Positions 25,944 to 34,784 of a stretch of DNA of 64,000 nt are shown here, piece after piece. How positions within the stretch are numbered: the stretch's first letter is position 1; each line of letters starts with the position of its first letter. Both the position numbers and the translations under genes were made by a program. A model generated the notes under the pieces. That model had not been told where the DNA came from. It worked only from the letters and a program-made list of their open reading frames with translations, and made no database searches. The DNA is from Chitinophagaceae bacterium (GTDB taxonomy: Bacteria > Bacteroidota > Bacteroidia > Chitinophagales > UBA10324), in NCBI GenBank assembly GCA_016717285.1, contig JADKFU010000005.1:1596501-1660500 (forward strand). Reading direction: 5' to 3'.

Positions 25944-27938
25944 TTATTGAGCATTATGGAGCAATAATTTTTCAACCCATATCTTCTCGCTTGTTTTTAA
26001 CTGTATGAAATAGTAGCCGTTGACATTGTCAGGCAGTTGAAGTGTTTGTGTAAAAACAGGTGATGAGCTGAAAATAGATTGTGCTTTAACAGTTCTGCCA
26101 TAAAGGTCAACCAGTCTCAACTGTGCTGCTTTGCCAGTCATTCCATAAATGAATAGTTGAATGGCTCCTGATTGATGATCAGTTAAAATATTGATCCACT
26201 GATCATTTTGTGAATCTCCGATGCCGGTAATGTCAATATAATCCGCAGTGGATATGGCACTGCAGCCCACACTATCGGTGATCTCAACGGAGTAGTATCC
26301 ATTTTGTGAAACAATGTATTGCTGATCGGTGGCGCCGGGAATGATGATTGTGTTAAGGTACCATTGGTAGGCCACGGAAGCTGTGCTGGTTAGTGTATCA
26401 CCTTGCTGGCTTATCAATGGAACAGTGGGTGTGGCATTTACGGTAACATATAAAACCGCAACAGAAGAATCAATTCCGTTCGTACCATACACTGTGAGTG
26501 TTGCTGCAAAAATTCCCGGTTCGCTGTAACAGATGTTGTCGGGATTTTGCAATGCAGAAGTGGCAGGTGTTCCGCCTTCAAACGTCCAATGCCAGGAGGC
26601 GGCATTCAATGACTGGTCTGTGAAATTGATGCATTGTTTTTCACAAACTGTTGATGTGGAAGTGTTGAACGAAGCAGTGATGAACGGAATGTAACCGCTG
26701 CATTCATTGATCAAAGTATCTGTTGCTCCTGTCGAAATACTGGTGCTGAAAGCGGAAGTGTTATCGTTTGCATCAGTTGCCGTTGCTGTTACATACCCAC
26801 CGAAATTTCCTGATAAGGACCAGTTGCCGCTTGCATCAGCATTAGTGCTTGCAATGTAATCGGCGCCCTGGTTGGAAGGCGTGCCGGTGCATTGCGTTGG
26901 ATTGGTGTTCTGACTTTTGAATATTTGAATATTTGCATTGGCGGCTGCTGTTCCTGATATCAACAAAGTATTTGCTGTAGTAATTGCAGGAGCTGCCATG
27001 TTGTTATTTCCATTATTGGCAAGGACAATAGCTCCATAAACATTGCAGACATAACTGTTGCCGCTAATCAGGTTATTCGGAGAATTATTCTTCACTTCTA
27101 TTCCCCAGTAAAGATTGCCGGCGATTTTATTGAAGTCTGCAGCATTGGTTCCGCCAATAATATTGTATTGTGATCCATCTTCAATATCAATTCCACGATA
27201 GGAATTACCCTGACATTGAGTTTTAAGCGGACCGATAATATTCCCTTTAATCTCGTTATAACTGCTGCCACCTATTTGTAAACCATTGTATTGGTTGCAA
27301 GAAACATAGTTGAACAACACCTGCGTATAATCTGCACCATTTAATAGATCTATGCCATTGTAGTAGTTGCCTGCGCAAATATCGCCGGTAGCATCGGTGC
27401 CGATTTTGTTATAAGCAATCACACCGTTGTCACTTGCATCAATGGAAATACCGTAGTATTCATTATTTCGAACTACGTTTCCTTTTGTTGCCGCACCAAT
27501 GATATAATTGTCGGCATTGGTGCCATGAACATAAATGCCGCGGCCGGAGAAATTCGCTATTTCCAAACCGTAGAGTTCGCAATCAGCTGCAGTAATTTCA
27601 ATTCCGTTTCCACCGCCGGCACCTGTGCCATCCAGTATAATTACCGGAGCTCCCGCGTATCCGGGAGCAGTGGTTGCATCAATGCTGATCTGTTTATTTA
27701 ATGCAGGTAATATTGAACCTGACGTATTAATGTTGATGGTGCCTGCCACACTGAAGTTAATGCTATGCGGACCAACGGTTTGATTAGCTTGTGTAATGCA
27801 ATAGTAAAGAGTGCCGCTGTTGCCCGTGCCCGTATTCGAAGCAGCAAGTGAGTTGACATCATAGACTGTTGCATTTGCAGTATTAAAAAGAGTAGTGATG
27901 ATTGCAACTGTAAAGAGCAGGGTAAGTATTTTTAGCAT
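25944..27938 (-). CDS. Secreted parallel beta-helix/PKD protein with T9SS sorting domain
   Basis: 664 residues. Signal peptide (1-23), then a right-handed parallel beta-helix (about 60-310) of repeating turns such as NEIKGNIIG, NKIAGNLYWGIEV and NLISGNSYV, as in pectate-lyase-like or polysaccharide-binding folds; a bacterial Ig-like segment (about 325-405); a PKD-like domain (about 430-505, with WHWTFEGG and NPDNICYSEPG); a second Ig-like module with QWYLN; and a C-terminal T9SS sorting domain (from about 585). No lyase active site is evident, so a binding or adhesion role is as likely as an enzymatic one. It shares its PKD block with the protein at 29.3-31.1 kb. Confidence 0.82.
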   Translation of the reverse strand: MLKILTLLFTVAIITTLFNTANATVYDVNSLAASNTGTGNSGTLYYCITQANQTVGPHSINFSVAGTININTSGSILPALNKQISIDATTAPGYAGAPVIILDGTGAGGGNGIEITAADCELYGLEIANFSGRGIYVHGTNADNYIIGAATKGNVVRNNEYYGISIDASDNGVIAYNKIGTDATGDICAGNYYNGIDLLNGADYTQVLFNYVSCNQYNGLQIGGSSYNEIKGNIIGPLKTQCQGNSYRGIDIEDGSQYNIIGGTNAADFNKIAGNLYWGIEVKNNSPNNLISGNSYVCNVYGAIVLANNGNNNMAAPAITTANTLLISGTAAANANIQIFKSQNTNPTQCTGTPSNQGADYIASTNADASGNWSLSGNFGGYVTATATDANDNTSAFSTSISTGATDTLINECSGYIPFITASFNTSTSTVCEKQCINFTDQSLNAASWHWTFEGGTPATSALQNPDNICYSEPGIFAATLTVYGTNGIDSSVAVLYVTVNATPTVPLISQQGDTLTSTASVAYQWYLNTIIIPGATDQQYIVSQNGYYSVEITDSVGCSAISTADYIDITGIGDSQNDQWINILTDHQSGAIQLFIYGMTGKAAQLRLVDLYGRTVKAQSIFSSSPVFTQTLQLPDNVNGYYFIQLKTSEKIWVEKLLLHNAQ

Positions 27939-28024
27939 AGCGGATGAAAATTATGTTGGTAAAGAATTAGTAAATGTGAATTTACGAATTACTACTTAGC
28001 TAATGTAAGATGATCCGGACAGGC

Positions 28025-28105
28025 TTTTGCGCCAAGGCTCAAAGCTCGCAAAGAAAAAATGCGCAGCAGCAAGTTTGCAATCATTGCGCCTTTGCACGAC
28101 TGATT
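28025..28105. repeat. Solitary GCAAAG-type palindromic element
   Basis: Contains CAAAGCTCGCAAAGAAA, identical over 17 bases to part of the 88-bp unit at 56.7-58.5 kb, and an opposing GCGCCTTTGCAC arm. Lies between two genes on the minus strand. Confidence 0.7.
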
Positions 28106-28220
28106 AAAAAGCAGTTTTTTAGAAATCATTTCGCCAGTGTCAATGTGGTGTGCACCCTCCTGATATGCCTTACACTATGATTGATGTTAACTGATCACTA
28201 AAAAAAGTTTGCTTGTTTTG

Positions 28221-29168
28221 TTAATGAAAGAATATTCTTTGTCCCTGCCTTGCCACATGAAATCCGGATTGTTCCACTTCCTTTTGTGCCTGACTATTAT
28301 TAATCAGTGCCGGATTGGTGTGATTAAGATGAATGAAATAGATTTTTGATTTTTCTTCTTTCGATAAATTTTCAAATAGCTTCATGCTTTCTTCTATGAA
28401 TGGATGTGGTATTTCATTCATGTTGCGGCCTGCAATTTCCCCATCATGAAAAAAAGTACCATCAAGAAGGAGCAGGTCATTTTCTTTGATCAACTGAAGT
28501 ATATCATGATTCCAGGTTGCCCATTTATCGATGTCGGGAATGAAGATCACCGATTTGTTTTGCAGTTGAATTTTGTAGCCTGCTGTCTCTGTAAATTCAT
28601 GCCGGTGCGGAACGAGAAATGGTGTTACTGTAATTCTTTCATTCAAATGTATAGTGGAATCAGCTTTCAATTTATGCAATGCAATATTCTTTAGCTGCAC
28701 CAGTAAACTCCAGGGTCCGTTGGTTTGAAGGAAGGAATTCATTTCTGGCATAGCATAAACTTTTACATTGGTTGCATTCATGCTTTCCCGTCCGAGGTAC
28801 ATCAGGCCTGTATAGTGACCGATGTGCGCATGCGTTAGAAAAATACCGTCTATCATATTTTCTGTGGATGCAATGCTGTCGAGCAAATGCAACTGGGCAG
28901 GAAAGTCAGGCGTACAATCAAACAAAAAACGCTGGTTGGAAACAGGATCCATCACAGCGATGCAGGAAACAAAATGCTTTTCTTCTGCACCACTGTAATA
29001 TTTTTTGCAACACTCTTTTTTGCAATTGATATGCGGATAACCACCGTCTTGTGCATTGCCCAGAATCACGATGAATGGATTGGATTGGGTAGATTCAGCA
29101 GCGTGTTGACAGGAAGAAAGTGATAACAGGAAAGCGAAGCAGATAAGTTGGATTAGGAGCTTTTGCAT
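28221..29168 (-). CDS. PqqB-like metallo-beta-lactamase-fold lipoprotein
   Basis: 315 residues. Lipobox LSSC (Cys20), then a metallo-beta-lactamase fold: LGNAQDGGYPH (37-46), the metal motif THAHIGH (His113, His115, His118), VPHRHEF and a late IHLNHTNP. LG-AQDGG is the typical opening of PqqB-like proteins, but PqqB proper is cytoplasmic and part of PQQ synthesis, and no pqq genes are near. A cluster of cysteines (Cys49, Cys53, Cys54) follows the opening and could bind a metal. Probably a periplasmic hydrolase of unknown substrate. Confidence 0.82.
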   Translation of the reverse strand: MQKLLIQLICFAFLLSLSSCQHAAESTQSNPFIVILGNAQDGGYPHINCKKECCKKYYSGAEEKHFVSCIAVMDPVSNQRFLFDCTPDFPAQLHLLDSIASTENMIDGIFLTHAHIGHYTGLMYLGRESMNATNVKVYAMPEMNSFLQTNGPWSLLVQLKNIALHKLKADSTIHLNERITVTPFLVPHRHEFTETAGYKIQLQNKSVIFIPDIDKWATWNHDILQLIKENDLLLLDGTFFHDGEIAGRNMNEIPHPFIEESMKLFENLSKEEKSKIYFIHLNHTNPALINNSQAQKEVEQSGFHVARQGQRIFFH

Positions 29169-29273
29169 GAAGGGTCATTGGGCATTGAGTCATTGGTCAT
29201 TAGTTGAGTCATTGGCACATCGGCACATTGAAACATCGCCACATCAATACACTCGCACCTCAACTCCAACTTG

Positions 29274-31052
29274 TTAATCTAACACTATTAATTTCTTTCT
29301 AAAGTATTTGTCACCTGATCTTATTTCAACAAGATAGAAACCACTAGCAACAGGCTCCAGATTAATTTCTTTTTTCCAGAAATCATCGCCAGGAATTTCT
29401 TCAACTGAAAAAATGATCTGACCTATTGAATTATGGATCAGCAACGAAAGGGGTTTGCCTGGAAAAAGTCCTGTTAACTGAATGGTAAAAGTTCCAAAGC
29501 CGGGATTGGGAAAGATTGAAAGTGCTGCTTGCGAAGTTATTGCATCAATACCACTGATTAAAACTGTAACGCTCGCTGAATTTTTACACCCAAACTGATC
29601 GAACACATTTACGGTGTACAATCCTGATTGCGTAGCGGTGTATGACTGATTGGTAGCGCCTGCAATATCCACGAGGTTATATTGCCATTGATAACTGTCT
29701 GCCGCGCTGACAGTCAGTTCATAGCCATTTGCAATAATGGTTGGAGTGGATGGAGTAGGAGTAACAGTAATGTAATCGGTAAGTATCAATGTATCGTTAC
29801 CGGTTGCATTGGTGGTGATAAGCGTTACATCAAAGCTGCCCGCCACACTGTAACAAATATTTTCAGGATTCATGATGCTGGAAGTGGAAGGACTGGCCCC
29901 TTCAAATATCCAATGCCATGCAATCGGATTGTTTTGAGAAACATCAAAAAAACTGATACAGAATTTTTCACAGATCAAGGTATCTGTAGCATTAATGGAT
30001 ACTACCGGATTGCATAAAGTATCGGTGATTACAATAGTGTCACTCACTGCACATGCTCCGTTCGAAGTGGTGACCCAATAACTTCCCGATGAATTAATTG
30101 TAATGGAGGAATCAGTTGCACCGGTCGACCAGAGATAGGCTGCGTCTGAACTTCCTGCGATCAGTATTAATGAGTCGCCATTGCAAAGTGTGGTATCATT
30201 TCCAAGATCAACAATATTTCCATTGCCGGTATTTTCGAATATGGAATAGCTGGTCCAGGTTCGGGTGTAAGCATCATACAACCAAATCATGTTGTTTGCA
30301 TACGATAGTCTGAAACTCTGACTTGTAACTGCATTAGCAGGCAATTGTGAAGAGCCGGAATAGGCACCTGTCGTTTTATTAAAGAGCAGTATATTTTTGT
30401 TCACATAATCTTCAAGTGCAATTTCATTTCCAGAACAGCCTGTAAACACAATGCTGGTTGTATTGATATTGCTGAGGGGAACGGGCAAGCCGGTGAGTGC
30501 AAAGGAACCTAACAATGCATTGGTTGTTCTGTTAACTCTGTAAACAGCACCGTTGAAATAATAAATGATTTCATCCGCGCAGTAGTCATAATCACCACAA
30601 GATTGTGCATCAGGTTGATTTTGCCCGGTAAAAATGGAAGTGCCTGTATTAAGTGCATAACCATTTGCATTGAGATCGGGCGACCACAATCCAAAATTAT
30701 AATAGCCATTGCCCTCCAACTGACTGGTGTTTGCATTCCACCACAATCCACGGAAATCAAAACCGGTATTTGATTGAAAAAGGGAAGCACCTGATGGATC
30801 AAATGTTTCTAACGGAAAACCTGAGTTGCCGGCAATCACGGTATAATAAATGTCAAGATTTGGGTTGTAAGCAATACCTGAGGCATTGGTTCCATCCGGA
30901 AGCACGTAAGTGTAAGAGATTTCTTCGATGGCGTTGGGAAGAATGATGCATTGCGAATGGCCATATTCACTGTTCACCAGTAGCAGCAACAATGAAATGC
31001 CAATGGAAGTCCTAAGTAATGATAAAGTAGGGAGATTGTCGAAGTGAGTCAT
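29274..31052 (-). CDS. Secreted PKD-domain protein with T9SS sorting domain
   Basis: 592 residues. Signal peptide (about 1-33, ending GHSQ), a beta-propeller-like N-terminal region (about 40-275) with recurrent YNPNLDIYYTV and WWNANTSQLEG-type turns, an Ig-like module (LGNDTTLCNGDSLIL), a PKD-like domain (about 355-440, WHWIFEGASPSTSS), another Ig-like module (SYQWQYN) and a T9SS sorting domain (from about 510, LSIFPNPGFGTF). Likely a surface-displayed structural or adhesive protein. No enzyme motif found. Domain order after the propeller is the same as in the beta-helix protein at 25.9 kb. Confidence 0.8.
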   Translation of the reverse strand: MTHFDNLPTLSLLRTSIGISLLLLLVNSEYGHSQCIILPNAIEEISYTYVLPDGTNASGIAYNPNLDIYYTVIAGNSGFPLETFDPSGASLFQSNTGFDFRGLWWNANTSQLEGNGYYNFGLWSPDLNANGYALNTGTSIFTGQNQPDAQSCGDYDYCADEIIYYFNGAVYRVNRTTNALLGSFALTGLPVPLSNINTTSIVFTGCSGNEIALEDYVNKNILLFNKTTGAYSGSSQLPANAVTSQSFRLSYANNMIWLYDAYTRTWTSYSIFENTGNGNIVDLGNDTTLCNGDSLILIAGSSDAAYLWSTGATDSSITINSSGSYWVTTSNGACAVSDTIVITDTLCNPVVSINATDTLICEKFCISFFDVSQNNPIAWHWIFEGASPSTSSIMNPENICYSVAGSFDVTLITTNATGNDTLILTDYITVTPTPSTPTIIANGYELTVSAADSYQWQYNLVDIAGATNQSYTATQSGLYTVNVFDQFGCKNSASVTVLISGIDAITSQAALSIFPNPGFGTFTIQLTGLFPGKPLSLLIHNSIGQIIFSVEEIPGDDFWKKEINLEPVASGFYLVEIRSGDKYFRKKLIVLD

Positions 31053-31214
31053 TTTGAATGCAGTTGAATTCCGTAGTGGAGACTTTTTATGGGCTCATAA
31101 ATCTATCACATTTGTTTGGAGTGGAATAGTTTCCTTTAATGAATAGGTTGATTTTCCTGATACCCTTCGATAGGCTCAGGGGACGTGTTGGGAAGCTTTA
31201 TTTTAAAACCGGAA

Positions 31215-31652
31215 CTAAGTCTGTTCCGCAAGTTCTTTGAGTTTTTTATTCATGAGATTAAAACCATTCAGTGTAGTATTATCCAGCATTTTGTTAAAAA
31301 CAGGAACCAATACTCCTTTGAATTTTTCTCTTTGGATGAATAATGTTGTTCCATTTCCTTTATCAATGAGTTCAAAAATATGTTCACCATCGAACAATCC
31401 TTCAAACAATAAATGTCCCAGCCAACGGAATTCTTTGTTTTTTTCAAATGTAAGTACGACGGGTTTGAAAGTCATGCCTGATGCACCGGGCGGTTCAAGT
31501 CTTGCGATTATTTTTTTTCCGACTGCAATTTCTCCGCTGATGGATTTGATAAAAGGATTCCAGTTTGGATAATTTTTAAAGTCCGTTAGAATTTTCCAGA
31601 CTTTTTGAGGTGTTGCATTGATCAGGATTTCTGTTTTGATTTCTTTGGCCAT
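31215..31652 (-). CDS. SRPBCC (START/polyketide-cyclase-like) protein
   Basis: 145-residue cytoplasmic protein with the SRPBCC helix-grip pattern: ATPQKVWKILTDFKNYPNWNP at the start and NGFNLMNKKLKEL in the long C-terminal helix that closes the ligand pocket. Ligand unknown. It follows the Crp/Fnr gene on the same strand, but a candidate Crp/Fnr site (31728-31741) and a -7-like CACCTTTG (31705-31698) lie in between, so it probably has its own regulated promoter. Confidence 0.83.
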   Translation of the reverse strand: MAKEIKTEILINATPQKVWKILTDFKNYPNWNPFIKSISGEIAVGKKIIARLEPPGASGMTFKPVVLTFEKNKEFRWLGHLLFEGLFDGEHIFELIDKGNGTTLFIQREKFKGVLVPVFNKMLDNTTLNGFNLMNKKLKELAEQT

Positions 31653-31727
31653 GGTGGAAAATTGAATGGTTTATAATGTTTGGATTGTTTGATGAAGCAA
31701 AGGTGAGCATGTTTCATCAAGAGGCGC

Positions 31728-31741
31728 TTGACATTTATCAA
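31728..31741. promoter_or_regulatory. Candidate Crp/Fnr operator upstream of SRPBCC gene
   Basis: TTGAC-ATTT-ATCAA, inside the longer near-palindrome CTTGAC...ATCAAG. The centre is 29.5 bp from the first base of CACCTTTG (minus strand 31705-31698), a 7/8 match to TAnnTTTG. It is also close to the FNR consensus TTGAT-N4-ATCAA. Confidence 0.55.
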
Positions 31742-31745
31742 GAAA

Positions 31746-32315
31746 TCAGGACAGCTTTTTTTTCCTTATCCTGCTGAATGTTTCCGGTGTCATGCCCAGC
31801 ATAGAGGCAATATATTGCAACGGTACCTGGTTAAAGATTTCGCTGTTGTGTTCAAAGAAAAAGCGGTAACGTTCTTCCGCAGTCATAGACAAATGGGAGA
31901 AAATGCGATCCTCCAGAATGGTGAAACAACGGGCGATAAATAATTTTTCCAGCTCATGCCATTTCGGAATGAGGTTGCCGATATGGTTATAGTCTTCCTT
32001 TGAGATGGTAAATAATTCTGAATCTGATAAAGTCTGAATAGTCCAGCGTGCCGGCGTGTTAAAAATAAAACTGGAAAGATCTGTTACAAAATATCCTTTC
32101 GTGGAAATCCATTGGGTAACTTCTTTTTCCTGTGTTGACACATAAATTCTCAGCAAACCAGATTTTACAAAGCTTAATTTGTTACAACGTGCGCCTGTTT
32201 TCAGAAAATAGTCATCCTTCTTTAAATATTTTGGCCTGAAGAGAGAACCGATTTGTTTAAGGTCGGATTTGTTGATTCCGAAATAGGACTGGATATATTG
32301 TTCGAGTTCGGTCAA
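31746..32315 (-). CDS. Crp/Fnr-family transcriptional regulator
   Basis: 189 residues: an N-terminal cyclic-nucleotide-binding-type barrel (about 20-115, with KKDDYFLKTGARCNKLSFV) and a C-terminal winged helix. The recognition helix reads QYIASMLGMTPETFSRIRKK; the ETFSR (178-182) has the ExxSR arrangement that in FNR contacts the TGA core of its half-site. There is no four-cysteine set, so it is not an oxygen-sensing Fe-S FNR. It is the only Crp/Fnr regulator in the window and lies beside the island whose promoters carry TGA-N-type palindromes. Effector unknown. Confidence 0.88.
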   Translation of the reverse strand: MTELEQYIQSYFGINKSDLKQIGSLFRPKYLKKDDYFLKTGARCNKLSFVKSGLLRIYVSTQEKEVTQWISTKGYFVTDLSSFIFNTPARWTIQTLSDSELFTISKEDYNHIGNLIPKWHELEKLFIARCFTILEDRIFSHLSMTAEERYRFFFEHNSEIFNQVPLQYIASMLGMTPETFSRIRKKKLS

Positions 32316-32321
32316 TACTGT

Positions 32322-32830
32322 TTATTGTTTAATAATTTTTACAGTGGAAGCCTGACTGCCGTAAACCACTTTAAGGAAGTAGGTGCCAGCGGGAATCGTA
32401 TCAAAGTTAATTTTTATCAAATCATCCTCAGCACAAAGATGTTCATTGATGAGATGTTGACCCAGGATATTAATAAGCGTGTATTCAGTTATCTCCCTCT
32501 TATCCTTAAATAATGTGATAGTCATCGACCCATTCATAATGGGATTGGGAAATGCATGTATCCAATTTTCGGTTTTTAATTGCTGAATACCTATTGCCGC
32601 AGTATCCAAAACCACAAACGATCCCATCATCCCATCATCTTCATGGTGTAACAAGTGACAGTGGTACATATAGGGAATGGAGTCATCGGCAAAATCTGAA
32701 AACTTCATGATGATATTTACTGTTTGCATCGGCATTACGAGCACCACATCTTTCTTTCCATCTTAATCTCACCACCTGCGAAGGTGCATCGAGATACAAG
32801 GATTGATAAGTGATGCATCGGATATTGCGA
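32322..32830 (-). pseudogene. Remnant of a T9SS-tagged multicopper oxidase
   Basis: The open part (up to 32762) begins GKKDVVLVMPMQTV and holds a type 1/type 3 copper motif YMYHCHLLHHEDDGMM, followed at once by a T9SS sorting domain (NWIHAFPNP... to KIIKQ). This is only the last cupredoxin stretch of a multicopper oxidase that is normally 450-600 residues. An in-frame TAA (32765-32763) precedes it. In another frame just upstream I read YPMHHLSILVSR...FAGGEIK, resembling the degraded HPxHxH segment that should come before, so at least one frameshift is likely. The 5' two thirds are gone. Six bp separate it from the Crp/Fnr start. Confidence 0.68.
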
Positions 32831-32851
32831 CGCAAATGCATTAAACGATTA

Positions 32852-34069
32852 TCACATTTTTGGATTATCAGTAGGCCTGGATTGCTGCTCCTTGTAGATC
32901 ATTTTCAAAATGTTACTGCCGATCTCTGCTACGCCATTTGCTGAATTGGATAGGACAACAACACCGATATTACTTTCCCTGATAAAACCAATGTAAGAAG
33001 AGCACCCACTGGTAGTGCCTTGTTGCCAAATCATATTCACTTTGCTGTTAACAGCAACCGGAGAAAGAATCCATGCAAGAGCTGAATAAGATCCATGTAA
33101 TTTCTTTACATCTGGTATAGCGACTCGTGGGTTCTGGGTATTCAACAATGAGGCTTGAATGGCGGAGTGATGGAGAACTAAGTTTTCCTTCAGAAATAGC
33201 AACAGGTCTGTTACATTGGAGTGAAGTCCGATGGCGGGGATCATCGCGTCAAATATTCCCGGAGGTACTATTTTGCCCTTTTGATCGTGACCAACTAACA
33301 TTTTCGATTGCTGTATGGTTGTTGGTGTTATAAATGTATGCTGAAGCATTAGCGGCTCGAGCACTTCCTGCTGTAATATCGATTCATAAGTTGTTCCTTC
33401 TTTCCAGGCTAACCCATTACCCAACATAGCGATTCCCAGCGGTGAAAACTTATAGACAAGACCAGTAGGATAGCTTGTGCGGTAGTTGTTCAGGAAACTG
33501 TACAAGTTGGTTAATGAATAACCTTCGAACGGATTGGAACTTTTCAAACTTGCTTTCAGGTTGCCGGGATAAACCGGTAAACCTGAAGTATTCGTGGCCA
33601 GATCGCAAAGCAACATGTGCTTCGGATGGTATGAAGGATCAGCAAAGCAATAATACACAGTATGGTGGTCATTCTCTGAATTAACAGGATGCTGATCAGC
33701 AGGTTTGCAGATGATTTCTTCATATACAGGAATCATTACACTTTCGGGAAAGTAATTTTGCACAGGGTCATTCAGATCAATTTTATGATCTGATTCCAAA
33801 ACAGCTAAAAGGGAAGTCGTAAAAACCGAAGTGATAGTTCCCAGTTCAAATACAGAAGATGAGTCAGGTTTTACACCATTTCCCTTTTCCGTTTCTCCGT
33901 ATACATATATCTGTTCTCCCGATGCAGTCACCAAACCAATCACCAATGCATGGTTTCCTTTTTCATTTGCATAAGGCAATGCAATTTTATCGATTGACTG
34001 TTGTAAATTATCCTGGCTAAAGACGAAACCAAAGGAAAATAGAAAAGGTAAAATCAGTATTGATTTCAT
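32852..34069 (-). CDS. Class C beta-lactamase-like serine hydrolase with degenerate active site
   Basis: 405 residues, signal peptide (1-18, ending VFSQ). The fold is clearly that of class C beta-lactamase/esterase proteins (FELGTITSVFTTSLLAVL; KIDLNDPVQNYFPE; GLHSNVTDLLLFL; SNIGVVVLSNS). All three catalytic motifs are altered: the SxxK site reads T78-I-T-S81 (nucleophile Ser to Thr, Lys to Ser), the YxN site reads F208-S-P210, and the W-H-x-G site reads W348-Q-Q-G. It is therefore probably not a beta-lactamase or peptidase and may bind peptidoglycan or a ligand. The frame is intact, so it is retained rather than obviously decaying. Confidence 0.82.
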   Translation of the reverse strand: MKSILILPFLFSFGFVFSQDNLQQSIDKIALPYANEKGNHALVIGLVTASGEQIYVYGETEKGNGVKPDSSSVFELGTITSVFTTSLLAVLESDHKIDLNDPVQNYFPESVMIPVYEEIICKPADQHPVNSENDHHTVYYCFADPSYHPKHMLLCDLATNTSGLPVYPGNLKASLKSSNPFEGYSLTNLYSFLNNYRTSYPTGLVYKFSPLGIAMLGNGLAWKEGTTYESILQQEVLEPLMLQHTFITPTTIQQSKMLVGHDQKGKIVPPGIFDAMIPAIGLHSNVTDLLLFLKENLVLHHSAIQASLLNTQNPRVAIPDVKKLHGSYSALAWILSPVAVNSKVNMIWQQGTTSGCSSYIGFIRESNIGVVVLSNSANGVAEIGSNILKMIYKEQQSRPTDNPKM

Positions 34070-34202
34070 GGCATCGCTTTTTTTATTTTATTAATTTGCT
34101 GTGTAAAGGGTGTGGCAGGTAAGGATCCTGATTCATGATGCTGCAATTTCAATACAATAGAAAAGTAAAGATTGTACGCCAGGTTATCCGGATGTTATTT
34201 CT

Positions 34203-34652
34203 TCATCTATTCTCAAACCGTCCTGTTTTTTCTTTGATCTCAATTCTAAAAATTATGGTCTTGTAAGCACCTGTATCATTCTGATGTGCCTCCGCCAATT
34301 CCGCAGGTGGACTGATTGATTCTCCAGTCGCAATCGGCTGTAAACGCGCAACCAGTTTCTGTAGGCCTTCTTTCTTATCCTCGCCTTTCAATTCTTCATA
34401 TTTACCCCACATAATTACAGACTCCCAATTCGCCGGATTTTCCGTTTGGTCTACTTCAAAACAAACAAGTGGATTCATTCGCATCATCTGAATTTTCCTG
34501 CCTTCTTTTGAATGCGCATAAATATATTTGCCATCATAAGCGTATGCCACAGGAACTATATAGGAAATTCCGTTTGCGCTGCAACCAATACGCCCGATAA
34601 ATTGCCGGTTAAGTAATATTTCAATCTGATTGGGACTTAATTCACCGAGCAC
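34203..34652 (-). CDS. FMN-binding split-barrel (pyridoxamine 5'-phosphate oxidase-like) protein
   Basis: 149 residues. MLGELSPNQIEILLNRQFIGRIGCSANGISYIVPVAYAYDG is the usual opening of small flavin-binding split-barrel proteins; YAHSKEGRKIQMMRMNP and VCFEVDQ follow. Starts at GTG 34652. Such proteins bind FMN, F420 or heme and often appear in stress regulons. It is divergent from the CHAD gene, with a perfect-arm ATGAC-N4-GTCAT site between them and a -7-like TAATTTAG (34676-34669) correctly spaced for this gene. Confidence 0.85.
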   Translation of the reverse strand: MLGELSPNQIEILLNRQFIGRIGCSANGISYIVPVAYAYDGKYIYAHSKEGRKIQMMRMNPLVCFEVDQTENPANWESVIMWGKYEELKGEDKKEGLQKLVARLQPIATGESISPPAELAEAHQNDTGAYKTIIFRIEIKEKTGRFENR

Positions 34653-34698
34653 GATTCACTATTTTATGCTAAATTATATGCGGAATTAATTCTTCAAT

Positions 34699-34712
34699 AT
34701 GACATTTGTCAT
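34699..34712. promoter_or_regulatory. Candidate Crp/Fnr operator between FMN-binding and CHAD genes
   Basis: ATGAC-ATTT-GTCAT, perfect 5-bp arms. Centre 34705.5 is 29.5 bp from the first base of TAATTTAG on the minus strand (34676), the FMN-binding gene's presumed -7 element. A second palindromic GATGAGTCATC lies at 34720-34730. Confidence 0.7.
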
Positions 34713-34784
34713 GTAAAATGATGAGTCATCTCATCCATCGCAATGCATAAGTTCACATCTTTATTAAAAGAGGCCTGATTCATT

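Noticed and set aside
25696..26008. Short frames on both strands before the beta-helix gene
   Set aside because: Overlap each other and the end of the beta-helix gene; no signal, no family.
29169..29273. GTCATTGG and CACATCGGCACA simple repeats as regulatory sites
   Set aside because: Similar degenerate short runs occur in other spacers (49319-49352), and look like drifting microsatellites.
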